Below, piece by piece: positions 8,429 through 17,382 of a DNA stretch of 64,000 nt. Source of the DNA: Aeromicrobium terrae (GTDB lineage: Bacteria > Actinomycetota > Actinomycetes > Propionibacteriales > Nocardioidaceae); contig NZ_VDUX01000001.1 of the NCBI RefSeq assembly GCF_008039565.1, forward strand, positions 1 to 64,000, given 5' to 3'. The notes below the pieces were generated by a model that searched no databases, had not been told where the DNA came from, and was given only the letters and a program-made list of their open reading frames with translations. The translations under genes were made by a program, and so were the position numbers. Position 1 is the stretch's first letter, and each line of letters starts with the position of its first letter.

Positions 8429-9319
8429 GTGACCGAATCGCTCGCCATCACCAAGCTGCTGCACGGCTGCGTCGACCTGCACTGCCACTCGGGCCCGAAT
8501 CCGTTCCCGCGTCGCATCGACCACGCCGAGGCCGGCAAGGACGGCGAGCGGCTCGCCATGCGGGGCGTGCTGGTGAAGTCGCACCACCACAACACCGTGA
8601 TGGACCTGCTGTCGATGAAGGACCGGCTCGCGACGATCAAGACCCCCGTCTTCGGGGGGATCACGCTGAACAGCATGGTCGGCGGCATCAACCCGCACGC
8701 GGTGGCGATGTCCCTGCGGATGGGCGGCAAGGCCGTGTGGTTCCCGACGTTCTCCGCCGGCCGCCACATCGACTGTCACCCGGAGGGCGTCGGGTTCCCG
8801 ACCGCGAGCGTGGAGGTGCCCTCGTCCCGCGTGGAGATCCACGGCGAGGACGGCGAGCTGATCCCACAGGTGCACGAGGTGCTCGACCTGGTCAAGGAGA
8901 CCGGCGCGATGGTCACCGGCGGCCACATGGAGACCGAGTCCATCAAGCAGCTGTTCGCCGCGGCCAAGGACAAGGGCATCTCCCGGATGCTGCTCAACCA
9001 CCCCGACTACGTCATCGGGGCGGACGAGGCGACGTGCCGCGAGCTCGTCGGCTACGGCGCGTTCGTCGAGCACGAGACCGGCTTCTACGACCCCGAGGGC
9101 ACCAAGAAGTGGGACCCGAAGATCCTCCTGGACTGGATCGAGCGGATCGGCCCGGAGCACACGGTGATCGCCTCCGACCTCGGGCAGAAGGACCGCCCGC
9201 TGCCGGTCGACTCCTACATCCGGGTCGCCACCGCGCTGCTGGACCTCGGCCTCGACGAGAAGTCGCTGCGTCAGGTCTTCTGCGACAACCCGGCCTTCCT
9301 CCTCGGCCTCGACGACTGA
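8429..9319 (+). CDS. DUF6282-like amidohydrolase-fold protein
   Basis: A 296-residue protein resembling metal-dependent amidohydrolase/PHP-type barrels annotated as DUF6282. Likely metal ligands are Asp16, His18 and His20 in DLHCHSGP, the His cluster KSHHHNT near 52-56, His in TGGHME, His in LLNHPDY, and Asp in IASDLGQ near the C-terminus. This layout suits a hydrolase of a cyclic amide, lactone or similar bond, but no activity is established for the family. It is the first gene of the plus-strand operon, with a GTG start and GGAGA upstream. DUF6282 itself is a recollection of family naming and needs confirmation. Confidence 0.75.
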   Translation: MTESLAITKLLHGCVDLHCHSGPNPFPRRIDHAEAGKDGERLAMRGVLVKSHHHNTVMDLLSMKDRLATIKTPVFGGITLNSMVGGINPHAVAMSLRMGGKAVWFPTFSAGRHIDCHPEGVGFPTASVEVPSSRVEIHGEDGELIPQVHEVLDLVKETGAMVTGGHMETESIKQLFAAAKDKGISRMLLNHPDYVIGADEATCRELVGYGAFVEHETGFYDPEGTKKWDPKILLDWIERIGPEHTVIASDLGQKDRPLPVDSYIRVATALLDLGLDEKSLRQVFCDNPAFLLGLDD

Positions 9320-9344
9320 ACCTGCTCACCCGAAAGGACGGACG

Positions 9345-10229
9345 ATGACCACCCTGGCCACCCCACCCGACGTGGAGTTCACCGACCTCGCCACCGGCGA
9401 CCCCGACGAGACCACCGCCGCCGGCTCGTCGACGTGGTACTTCCGCGGGCACAACTTCGTGCTGGCATGGACGACGATGGTGGCCGGCGACGTGCTCGAG
9501 CGCGGTGACCAACCCGACGAGTACGTCGCGATCCTGCCGTACGAGTCGTGCAGCGTGGAGGTCCGGGCCGGCGAGGAGACCGAGCCGGTCTCGGGCAAGG
9601 CGGTGGTCATGGTGCCGCCCGGCAGCAGCGCGATCGTCGCCGTCGAGGACTGCGTCGTCGTGCGCCTCTTCAGCTCCCGCTCCACCGACCTGCTCGACAA
9701 GGCCCGCAACCGCGACGCGTACCGCGAGCCGCACCCGAACGTCGCGCCGTTCGCGCCCTGGCCGGACCCGCCGGAGGGCTTTCGCATCCGGGCCTACCGG
9801 CTGGCCGACCTCGAGGTCACCCAGGACGCCGTCCGGCCCGGGCAGATCGTCCGGTGCAGCACCTTCATGGTCAACTTCCTGGCGCCGCGCATCGGCCCGC
9901 GCGACCCCGACAATCTTTCGCCCCACGACCACGACGACTTCGAGCAGTGCTCGCTGGCCGTCGAGGGCGAGTACGTCCACCACCTGCGGACGCCTTGGTC
10001 GAAGAGGAGGAGCGAGTGGCGGGAGGACCGGCACCTCGAGTGCGGGAGCCCGTCGGTCGCCGTCATCCCGCCGCCGATGATCCACACCAGCGAGGCCGTC
10101 GGCGCCGGGGCCAACCAGCTGATCGACATCTTCTGCCCGCCGCGCCTGGACTTCTCCCAGACGCCGGGCCGAGTGCTCAACGAAGACACCTACCCCCTCC
10201 CCAACCAGCAAGGAAAGGTCCCATCGTGA
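9345..10229 (+). CDS. cupin-like protein
   Basis: A 294-residue protein with two beta-rich halves that look like a bicupin. The C-terminal half has PHDHDDFEQ followed by a Glu and a later PPPMIHTSE, the usual spacing of cupin motif 1 (His-x-His, Glu) and motif 2 (His) metal ligands. The N-terminal half lacks the histidines and is probably structural. AAAGGA precedes the ATG. It lies between the DUF6282-like gene and the first binding-protein gene, whose GTG overlaps its stop (GTGA). A dioxygenase, isomerase or sensing role is possible, and the sequence does not decide. Confidence 0.7.
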   Translation: MTTLATPPDVEFTDLATGDPDETTAAGSSTWYFRGHNFVLAWTTMVAGDVLERGDQPDEYVAILPYESCSVEVRAGEETEPVSGKAVVMVPPGSSAIVAVEDCVVVRLFSSRSTDLLDKARNRDAYREPHPNVAPFAPWPDPPEGFRIRAYRLADLEVTQDAVRPGQIVRCSTFMVNFLAPRIGPRDPDNLSPHDHDDFEQCSLAVEGEYVHHLRTPWSKRRSEWREDRHLECGSPSVAVIPPPMIHTSEAVGAGANQLIDIFCPPRLDFSQTPGRVLNEDTYPLPNQQGKVPS

Positions 10230-11317
10230 AGACGAGACGACTGATGAAGGTCGCGAGTGGTGCGGTCGCCGCACTGTGCGCGGCCGCGATGCTGAGCGCC
10301 TGTGGTTCCGACGACGGATCCGGCGACTCCGACAAGTCCGGCAAGCTGACCCCCGTCACGTTCGCGATGGCGTCGCCCAGCTGGAACGCGGGCTACGCGG
10401 TCATGGCCGTCGTGGAGGCCGAGGGCTTCTACGAGGAAGAGGGCCTGAAGGTCAAGACCAACCTGTTCCCGTCGGCCACGCAGGCCGCGCAGCAGGTCGC
10501 CGGCGGCGGCGCCGACCTCGGCCTCATGACCGTCGAGCCGGTGGCCATCGGCCACGACAAGGACCTGAACCTGGCGTACTTCGGCTCGTACTGGGCCAAG
10601 TGGATCTACAGCCTGCAGGTGCCGGACGGCTCGGACGTGAAGAGCATCAGCGACCTGAAGGGCAAGAAGATCGGCGTCTCGGCCGTGGCGAGCTCGGGCG
10701 CCACGTTCGCGCGGACGGCGATGAAGCTCAACGGCGTGGGGGAGAACGGGGCGAGCCTGGTGCCGATCGGCGCCGGCGCGCAGCAGATCCAGGCCATCAA
10801 GAGCGGCAAGGTCGACGCCCTCGCGCTCTGGGACATCCAGTACCAGATCGTGAAGAACGCCGGCGTCACGCTGACTCCGCTCCCCGTCGAGGAGACGGCC
10901 GACGCCTGGGGCGGCGGATTCGCGACCACGCGCAAGAACCTGGAGTCCAAGAAGGACGTCCTCGAGAAGTTCGGCCGCGCGGTGGCCAAGGCGTTCGTGT
11001 TCGCCAAGGCCAACCCTGAGGCCGCGGTCCGCGACCTGTGGAAGCTCCACCCGGAGACCCGCGGATCGGACCCGGAGGAGAAGGCGCTGGCCGACGGCGT
11101 CAAGGTGCTGCAGGTCCGCCTGGACGGCCAGGGCTTCGACGACAAGACGCTGGGCCGCATCGACGACGCGGCCTTCACCCGGGCGCTCGACTTCATGACG
11201 ACGGCCGGCTTGATCAAGAAGTTCCCGGCGAAGGAGATCTACACGGACGAGATGTTCGACTCCTTCAACGACTTCGACTACGACGAGGTCATCCAGAAGG
11301 CGAAGGAGGCCTCCTGA
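10226..11317 (+). CDS. ABC transporter substrate-binding lipoprotein (NMT1/SsuA type), copy 1
   Basis: A 363-residue lipoprotein with a type II signal peptide. A basic start is followed by a hydrophobic stretch and the lipobox Leu-Ser-Ala-Cys26, and a Gly/Ser/Asp linker anchors it outside the membrane. The rest is the NMT1/THI5-like binding fold (SPSWNAGYAVMAVVEAEGF; GGGADLGLMTVEPVA). The GTG start overlaps the cupin stop, and AGGAAAGG lies upstream. It should deliver substrate to the permease and ATPase encoded on the other strand. A second, strikingly similar copy lies one gene downstream. Shared stretches include LKGKKIGV, SGKVDALALWD and AAVRDLWKLHPETRG. Confidence 0.92.
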   Translation: MKTRRLMKVASGAVAALCAAAMLSACGSDDGSGDSDKSGKLTPVTFAMASPSWNAGYAVMAVVEAEGFYEEEGLKVKTNLFPSATQAAQQVAGGGADLGLMTVEPVAIGHDKDLNLAYFGSYWAKWIYSLQVPDGSDVKSISDLKGKKIGVSAVASSGATFARTAMKLNGVGENGASLVPIGAGAQQIQAIKSGKVDALALWDIQYQIVKNAGVTLTPLPVEETADAWGGGFATTRKNLESKKDVLEKFGRAVAKAFVFAKANPEAAVRDLWKLHPETRGSDPEEKALADGVKVLQVRLDGQGFDDKTLGRIDDAAFTRALDFMTTAGLIKKFPAKEIYTDEMFDSFNDFDYDEVIQKAKEAS

Positions 11318-12286
11318 ATGCGGCTGGGGGTCGCGCTTGACCTGAGCTCTGCGGAGCCGGTCCGCCCGCAGGTGGATCGCATGGTCACGATGCTCGCCCA
11401 CGCGGAGCAGCACGGGTTCGACTCCGCGTGGGTGGGGGAGAGCTATCACGCGACCCCCCAGCCGTTCCACCTTCCGTCCGTCCTGATGGTCCTGAGCCAT
11501 CTGGCCGGGCGGACGACCATGGCGCTCGGGACGGCGGTGCTGCTCCTGCGCGCCTATCGCCCCGAGAAGCTGGCCTACGAGGCCGCGCTGCTCGACCAGC
11601 TGTGCGAGGGCCGGCTCACCCTCGGACTCGGACTCGGCAACCCCGAGGTGGCTCGCCGGACCGGGCATCCTCCTACCGGTCCGGCGGGCAAGGCGTTCGA
11701 CGCCGCGCTCCGCCTGCTGCGCGAGGCCTGGTCCCCGCCGGGTGACTCGGGAGACGATCACCCGGTGGCGATCCCAGCCCCGGTGCAACCCGGCGGGCCG
11801 ACGATCCTGGTGGGCGGCCGCGTGGCCGCCTCGGCCCGACGCGCCGCGACGCTCGCCGACGGGTTCTACGGAGCCACCAACTACCGCGACGACCTGCTGC
11901 TCCAGCAAGCAGCGGCCTTCCGGTCGCACCGGGAGGACGGCGTCGTCGCGACCACGCGGTTCTGCGTCGTCCACGAGGACGCCGACACCGCGCAGGAGCT
12001 CGCGGCCCGCTACCTCAAGCCCGCGACCGACTACTACACCGCGCGCGACGCCTGGATGGGCCCGGACGGACCCGCGGACCCGGAGCTGCCAATGGTGGGC
12101 ACGCCCGAGCAGGTCCACGACGCGATCGGCCGGTACGCCCGGGCGGGCGTCACGTCCGTCCAGCTCCGCGTCGCTCCGGTCGGCACGCCGCCGGACGTCG
12201 CGCAGCACACGCTCGATCTCGTGGGGGCTCAGGTGCTCCCACACTGGCACGACACGACGACCCACGAGGGGGATGACGATCGATGA
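11318..12286 (+). CDS. LLM-class flavin/F420-dependent oxidoreductase
   Basis: A 322-residue luciferase-like TIM barrel. The N-terminus (MRLGVALDL), the segment HGFDSAWVGESYH, the core LGTAVLLLRAYRPEKLAYEAA and the glycine-rich LTLGLGLGNPEV are family hallmarks. The cofactor may be reduced FMN or F420; actinobacteria have both and the sequence does not settle it. The ATG directly follows the stop of binding-protein copy 1, and the stop overlaps the start of copy 2 (ATGA). Members include monooxygenases of sulfonates and heterocycles and F420 reductases, so an oxidative step on the imported compound is likely. Confidence 0.88.
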   Translation: MRLGVALDLSSAEPVRPQVDRMVTMLAHAEQHGFDSAWVGESYHATPQPFHLPSVLMVLSHLAGRTTMALGTAVLLLRAYRPEKLAYEAALLDQLCEGRLTLGLGLGNPEVARRTGHPPTGPAGKAFDAALRLLREAWSPPGDSGDDHPVAIPAPVQPGGPTILVGGRVAASARRAATLADGFYGATNYRDDLLLQQAAAFRSHREDGVVATTRFCVVHEDADTAQELAARYLKPATDYYTARDAWMGPDGPADPELPMVGTPEQVHDAIGRYARAGVTSVQLRVAPVGTPPDVAQHTLDLVGAQVLPHWHDTTTHEGDDDR

Positions 12287-13368
12287 CGACCAGACGTCTC
12301 AGGAAGGCTTCCGCGCTGGTGCTTGCCGGCGTGTGCGCCGTGGCGGCACTGAGTGCCTGCGGCTCGGAGGACGACGGGTCCGGCGACAAGGGCCTCGACA
12401 AGGTGACGTTCGCGCTGAGCGCCCCCAGCTGGAACTCCGGCTACACGACGCTGGTGGTCCCGGAGGCCGAGGGCTACTTCAAGGAGGAGGGTCTCGACGT
12501 CACGGTGCAGCTCTTCCCGTCCGGCACGCAGTCGGCCCAGCAGCTCGCCGGCGGCGGGGCGGACATCGGCCTGATGACGGGTGAGCCCGTCGCGATCGGC
12601 CACGCCAAGAACCTGGACCTGGTCTACTTCGCGTCGTACTACCCGCACTGGATCTACAGCCTCCAGCTGCCGCAGGGCTCGGACGTGAAGAGCATCGCGG
12701 ACCTGAAGGGCAAGAAGATCGGCGTCACGGCGGTGGCCAGCTCCGGCGGCACGTTCGCACGCACCGCGATGAAGCTCAACGGGATGAGCGAGGACGCCGC
12801 GAGCCTGGTGCCGATCGGCGCCGGTGCGCAGCAGATCAGCGCCGTCAAGAGCGGCAAGGTCGACGCCCTCGCGCTGTGGGACACGCAGTACGCCATCGTC
12901 GAGGACGCCGGCGTCCTGCTCACCCCGCTCGAGGTGCCGCAGACCGCCACGATCTGGGGCGGGGGGTTCGCCGCGACGCGCAAGACGCTCACCGAGAAGA
13001 AGGACGTGCTCAAGCGCTTCGGTCGCGCCATCGCCAAGGGCTTCGCGTTCGCCCAGGCCAACCCGGAGGCCGCGGTCCGCGACCTCTGGAAGCTGCACCC
13101 CGAGACGCGCGGCAGCGGTCCGGAGGACAAGGCGCTGGCGTCGCAGGTGAAGGTGCTCGAGGTACGGCTCGCCGGCCAGGGCGTCGAGGACGACAGCTGG
13201 GGCCGGATCGACCCGAAGGCCGCGACCGGGATGGTCGACTTCATGGCCTCCGCCGGGCTGGTGGCCAAGCCGTTCCCGGCCACGGACATCTACACGACCG
13301 ACCTCCTGGACGCCATCAACGACTTCTCGTACGACGACATCCGCCGGCAGGCGAAGGACGCCTCCTGA
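12283..13368 (+). CDS. ABC transporter substrate-binding lipoprotein (NMT1/SsuA type), copy 2
   Basis: A 361-residue lipoprotein and close paralogue of the protein encoded at 10226-11317. The lipobox is LSAC near residue 26. The binding fold begins at KVTFALSAPSWNSGY and retains GGGADIGLMTGEPVAIGH. Many segments are identical to copy 1 (SLVPIGAGAQQI; NPEAAVRDLWKLHPETRG), so the pair arose by duplication with the LLM gene in between. Only one permease and one ATPase are present. The two copies probably feed the same pore with related substrates, or one senses while the other transports. That division of labour is inference. Confidence 0.92.
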   Translation: MTTRRLRKASALVLAGVCAVAALSACGSEDDGSGDKGLDKVTFALSAPSWNSGYTTLVVPEAEGYFKEEGLDVTVQLFPSGTQSAQQLAGGGADIGLMTGEPVAIGHAKNLDLVYFASYYPHWIYSLQLPQGSDVKSIADLKGKKIGVTAVASSGGTFARTAMKLNGMSEDAASLVPIGAGAQQISAVKSGKVDALALWDTQYAIVEDAGVLLTPLEVPQTATIWGGGFAATRKTLTEKKDVLKRFGRAIAKGFAFAQANPEAAVRDLWKLHPETRGSGPEDKALASQVKVLEVRLAGQGVEDDSWGRIDPKAATGMVDFMASAGLVAKPFPATDIYTTDLLDAINDFSYDDIRRQAKDAS

Positions 13369-13396
13369 TCCGGAGGCAGGAAGAAGAGATCACCCG

Positions 13397-14590
13397 ATGA
13401 CCAGCTCATTCGTGTACGCGTCGGCCCGCACGCCCTTCGGGCGGTTCGGCGGCGCCTTGGCCGACACGAGGACCGATGACCTCGCCGCCATCGCACTGAA
13501 AGGACTGCTCGACCGCTCGCCGGGGCTCGACCCCGCCCTGGTCGAGGACGTGTTCTGGGGCAACGCCAACGGGGCCGGCGAGGACAACCGGAACGTGGGC
13601 CGGATGGCGGTCCTGCTGGCGGGTCTGCCCGTCTCGGTGAGCGCGACGACGGTGAACCGGCTCTGCGGCTCGTCGCTGGACGCCGCGATGATGGCGTCGC
13701 GGATGATCGAGGTCGGGGACGCCGACGTCGCGGTCGCCGGCGGCGTCGAGTCGATGACGCGAGCACCGTGGGTCCTGCCCAAGCCGTCGCGCCGGTACCC
13801 GGCCGGGGACGTCACCGCGGTGTCCACCACGTTGGGCTGGCGGCTGGTCAACGAGCGGATGCCCGCGGAGTGGACGGTCTCGCTGGGGGAGTGCAACGAG
13901 CAGCTGCAGGAGACGTTCTCCATCTCGCGCGAGCGCCAGGACGAGATGGGTGCTCGGTCGCACCGGCTCGCGGCGGAGGCGTGGGAGAAGGGCTTCTACG
14001 ACGATCTCGTCGTGCCGGTCCCCGGCGTCGAGCTGGCCCAGGACGAGAGCATCCGCCCCGACACGACGCTCGAGGGGTTGGCGAGGCTGAAGCCGGCGTT
14101 CCGCCCGAGCGGAACGATCACGGCCGGCAACTGCTCGCCGCTCAACGACGGCGCCAGCGCCGTCCTCCTCGGCTCGGAGAAGGCCGCGGCCACGATCGGC
14201 CGCGACCCGGTTGCACGGGTCGCCGGCCGCGGCTGGTCAGCGCTCGAGCCGCAGCAGTTCGGCTACGCCCCGGTCGAGGCGGCCAACGACGCCGTGGCCC
14301 GGGCGGGCATCACCTGGGCGGACGTCGGCGCGGTGGAGCTGAACGAGGCGTTCGCCGTCCAGTCGATCGCGTGCGTCGACGCCTGGCTCGAGCTCGGGCT
14401 GCGTGACGCCGAGGTCGTCAACGCCAAGGGCGGCGCGATCGCCATCGGACACCCGCTGGGTGCGTCCGGCGGACGCATCCTCGGCACCCTCGCGGCTCGC
14501 CTGGTGGAGTCCGGCGAGCGCTGGGGCGTGGCCGCCATCTGCATCGGCGTCGGGCAGGGCCTCGCGGTCGTGCTCGAGAACGTGTCATGA
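13397..14590 (+). CDS. thiolase (3-oxoadipyl-CoA/acetyl-CoA acyltransferase type)
   Basis: A 397-residue biosynthetic/degradative thiolase. Nucleophile Cys90 lies in VNRLCGSSLDA, His352 in AIAIGHPLGASGGR, and the second catalytic Cys382 in AAICIGVGQG, where the usual CIGGGQG has Val for Gly. The NEAFA motif is present. The N-terminus (RTPFGRFGGAL) resembles PcaF, which cleaves 3-oxoadipyl-CoA to succinyl-CoA and acetyl-CoA. It lies directly before two CoA-transferase subunit genes that overlap each other, the same pairing as pcaIJ-pcaF. The chain length of its true substrate is unknown. Confidence 0.92.
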   Translation: MTSSFVYASARTPFGRFGGALADTRTDDLAAIALKGLLDRSPGLDPALVEDVFWGNANGAGEDNRNVGRMAVLLAGLPVSVSATTVNRLCGSSLDAAMMASRMIEVGDADVAVAGGVESMTRAPWVLPKPSRRYPAGDVTAVSTTLGWRLVNERMPAEWTVSLGECNEQLQETFSISRERQDEMGARSHRLAAEAWEKGFYDDLVVPVPGVELAQDESIRPDTTLEGLARLKPAFRPSGTITAGNCSPLNDGASAVLLGSEKAAATIGRDPVARVAGRGWSALEPQQFGYAPVEAANDAVARAGITWADVGAVELNEAFAVQSIACVDAWLELGLRDAEVVNAKGGAIAIGHPLGASGGRILGTLAARLVESGERWGVAAICIGVGQGLAVVLENVS

Positions 14591-15249
14591 CGCAGCTCTG
14601 CGCCTCTGTCGACGACGCCGTCGCCGGGATCGCCGACGGCTCGACGGTCCTGGTCGGTGGCTTCGGCATCACCGGGATGCCGTTCGCGCTGATCGACGCG
14701 CTGATCCGTCAGGGTGCACAGGACCTCACCGTGGTCTCGAACAACGCGGGCAACGGCGACACCGGCCTGGCCGCGCTGCTCGCAGCCGGCCGGGTGCGCA
14801 AGGTCGTCTGCTCCTTCCCCCGGCAGACGGACTCGTGGGTCTTCGACGAGCTGTACCGCAGCGGCCGGATCGAGCTCGAGGTCGCTCCGCAGGGCAGCCT
14901 GGCCGAGCGGATGCGCGCCGCGGGCGCCGGCATCGGCGGCCTCTACACGCCGACGGGCGTGGGCACCCTGCTCGCCGAGGGCAAGGAGACCCGCGAGATC
15001 GGCGGACGCGAGTACGTCCTCGAGCTGCCCATCGCGGCCGACGTCGCGCTCATCGCGGCGCACGCCGCCGATCCGCTCGGCAACCTCGTCTATCGCAAGA
15101 CCGCACGCAACTTCGCGCCCGTCATGGCCACGGCGGCGACGACGACGATCGTGCAGGTCGCCCACGTCGTCGAGGTCGGGGACCTGGATCCCGAGGCCGT
15201 GGTCACGCCGGGCATCTACGTCGACCGGATCGTGCAGGTGGCGGCATGA
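14587..15249 (+). CDS. 3-oxoacid CoA-transferase subunit A
   Basis: A 220-residue alpha subunit of a family I CoA-transferase. GGFGITGMPFALIDAL near residues 24-39 is the glycine-rich CoA-binding region, and SNNAGNGDTGLA and the YTPTGVGTLLAEGKE segment are conserved in PcaI/ScoA. It starts inside the thiolase stop (ATGA) and its own stop overlaps subunit B. The complex moves CoA from succinyl-CoA to a 3-oxoacid so that the thiolase can cleave it. PcaI and ScoA cannot be separated by eye. Confidence 0.93.
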   Translation: MTQLCASVDDAVAGIADGSTVLVGGFGITGMPFALIDALIRQGAQDLTVVSNNAGNGDTGLAALLAAGRVRKVVCSFPRQTDSWVFDELYRSGRIELEVAPQGSLAERMRAAGAGIGGLYTPTGVGTLLAEGKETREIGGREYVLELPIAADVALIAAHAADPLGNLVYRKTARNFAPVMATAATTTIVQVAHVVEVGDLDPEAVVTPGIYVDRIVQVAA

Positions 15250-15929
15250 GCGTGACGTCCGTGCCCGCCCTCCAGCACACCGACCGCGGGCCGCTCAGCC
15301 GCGACGAGATGGCCCAGGCGCTCGCGCGCGACATTCCCCGCGGCGCGTACGTGAACCTCGGCATCGGGCAGCCCACGACCGTGGCGGACCACCTGCCCCC
15401 GGAGTCCGGCGTCATCTTCCACACGGAGAACGGGATGCTCGGCATGGGCCCCGCGGCCACCGGCGACGCGATCGATCCCGACCTCATCAACGCCGGCAAG
15501 CTGCCGGTCACCGAGCTGCCGGGAGCGTCGTACTTCCACCACGCGGACTCGTTCGCGATGATGCGCGGTGGTCACCTCGACCTGTGCGTTCTCGGCGCGT
15601 ACCAGGTGTCGGCGGCGGGAGATCTGGCCAACTGGCACACCGGCGACCCCGAGGCGATCCCGGCCGTCGGCGGTGCGATGGACCTGGCCGTCGGTGCGAA
15701 GCAGGTGTTCGTGCTGATGTCCCTGTTCACCAAGAGCGGCGAGTCGAAGCTCGTCGAGGCCTGCACGTACCCGATCACGGCGCTGCACTGCGTCGACCGG
15801 GTCTACACCGACGTCGCGACGTTCGACCTGACCACGGGGGAGGCGGTCGGCGTGCGGGAGACCTGGGGGATCTCGTTCGACGAGCTGAGCGCTCGCCTCG
15901 ACGTTCCCCTGACGTGGGCGGGATCGTGA
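15246..15929 (+). CDS. 3-oxoacid CoA-transferase subunit B
   Basis: A 227-residue beta subunit with the catalytic Glu61 in HTENGMLGMGP, which forms the glutamyl-CoA thioester in this enzyme family. NLGIGQPTTVADHL, the GGHLDLCVLGAYQV stretch and LMSLFTKSGESK are typical. The start overlaps the stop of subunit A (ATGA), so a 1:1 complex is expected. An in-frame upstream extension exists, but the overlap and family length fix the start at 15246. Confidence 0.93.
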   Translation: MSVTSVPALQHTDRGPLSRDEMAQALARDIPRGAYVNLGIGQPTTVADHLPPESGVIFHTENGMLGMGPAATGDAIDPDLINAGKLPVTELPGASYFHHADSFAMMRGGHLDLCVLGAYQVSAAGDLANWHTGDPEAIPAVGGAMDLAVGAKQVFVLMSLFTKSGESKLVEACTYPITALHCVDRVYTDVATFDLTTGEAVGVRETWGISFDELSARLDVPLTWAGS

Positions 15930-15954
15930 AGACTCCCGCCAGGAGGAGTGGCAG

Positions 15955-17382
15955 ATGAACGAGCAGCACCAGTTCTACGTCGGTGGCGCGTGGGTCGACC
16001 CGGCCGTGCCGCGCACCCTCGGCGTCCTCAACCCGGCCACCGAGGAGACGTTCGCCTCCATCAGCCTGGGCACGGAGGACGACGTCGACCAGGCGGTGAA
16101 GTCGGCCCGCGACGCGTTCGCCACGTACTCGCAGGTCAGCGTCGCCCAGCGGCTCGAGTACCTGGAACGCATCATCGCGGGGTTCCGAGCCCGGCTGCCC
16201 GAGATCGCCCGCACGATGACGCTGGAGATGGGCTCGCCGATCACGTTCTCGACCGAGCGGCAGGCCACCGTCGCACTGTTCCACTTCGAGGAGGCGGCGC
16301 GGGTCCTCGTGAACTACAACTTCGAAGAGGTGACGGGTGCGGGCATCGTCCGGCGCGAGCCGATCGGCGTCTGCGGCCTCATCACCCCCTGGAACTGGCC
16401 GCTGAACCAGGTCGCCTCCAAGGTGGCGCCGGCGCTCGCCACGGGCTGCACCGTCGTGCTCAAGCCGAGCGAGATCGCCCCGCTCAGCGCGATGCTGCTC
16501 GCCGAGATCATCCACGACGCGGACCTCCCGCCCGGCGTGTTCAACCTGGTCAACGGCGACGGGCCCACCGTCGGTGAGGCCATCGCGGCGCACCCGGACA
16601 TCGACATGGTGTCGCTCACCGGTTCCACCGGAGCCGGCATCCGGGTGTCGAAGCTGGCCGCGGACACGGTCAAGCGCGTCGCCCTCGAGCTGGGCGGCAA
16701 GTCGGCCAACATCGTCCTGCCGGACGCGGACCTCGAGTCCGCCGTCACCGCCGGCGTGCACTCCTGCTTCACCAACGGCGGGCAGAACTGCCAGTCGCCC
16801 ACCCGCATGCTGGTGCACCACTCGCAGCGCGACGAGGCGTACGCCATCGCGCGTCGCGCGGTCGAGACCGTCCGGCTGGGCGACCCGCTCGATCCCGACA
16901 CCACGATGGGACCGGTGGTGAACCAGACCCAGCTCGAGAAGGTGACCGGCCTCGTGCAGTCCGGGATCGACGAAGGAGCCACGCTCGTGATCGGCGGACC
17001 GGACCGACCGGACGGGCTCGACACCGGCTTCTACGTGCGCCCGACCGTGTTCGGCGACGTCACCCCGCAGATGCGGATCGCGCGCGAGGAGATCTTCGGC
17101 CCGGTGCTGTCGATCCTCCACTACGAGAGCGAGGACGAGGCGGTCGAGATCGCCAACGACACGCCCTACGGGCTGGCCGGCTTCGTGCAGTCGGGCGACC
17201 CCGACCACGCCCGCCGCGTCGCCAACCGGATCCGCGCCGGCCGGGTCTACCTCAACGGGGCCCCGTTCGACCGGAGCCTGCCGTTCGGCGGCTACAAGCA
17301 GTCGGGCAACGGCCGCGAGTTCGGCCGCTTCGGCTTCGAGGAGTATCTCGAGGTGAAGGCCGTGCTGGGGTACCCGCAATGA
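15955..17382 (+). CDS. NAD(P)-dependent aldehyde dehydrogenase
   Basis: A 475-residue aldehyde dehydrogenase with all catalytic residues: Asn147 in TPWNWPLNQ, Glu245 in VALELGGKS, and nucleophile Cys279 in GGQNCQSPTR. The Rossmann motif region (LTGSTGAGIRV) and the C-terminal PFGGYKQSGNGRE are intact. AGGAGTGG precedes the ATG. It sits between the CoA-transferase genes and the NTF2-like gene, whose start overlaps its stop (ATGA). A product of the HpcH-type aldolase or of the LLM enzyme could be its aldehyde. Substrate choice is not readable from sequence. Confidence 0.93.
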   Translation: MNEQHQFYVGGAWVDPAVPRTLGVLNPATEETFASISLGTEDDVDQAVKSARDAFATYSQVSVAQRLEYLERIIAGFRARLPEIARTMTLEMGSPITFSTERQATVALFHFEEAARVLVNYNFEEVTGAGIVRREPIGVCGLITPWNWPLNQVASKVAPALATGCTVVLKPSEIAPLSAMLLAEIIHDADLPPGVFNLVNGDGPTVGEAIAAHPDIDMVSLTGSTGAGIRVSKLAADTVKRVALELGGKSANIVLPDADLESAVTAGVHSCFTNGGQNCQSPTRMLVHHSQRDEAYAIARRAVETVRLGDPLDPDTTMGPVVNQTQLEKVTGLVQSGIDEGATLVIGGPDRPDGLDTGFYVRPTVFGDVTPQMRIAREEIFGPVLSILHYESEDEAVEIANDTPYGLAGFVQSGDPDHARRVANRIRAGRVYLNGAPFDRSLPFGGYKQSGNGREFGRFGFEEYLEVKAVLGYPQ

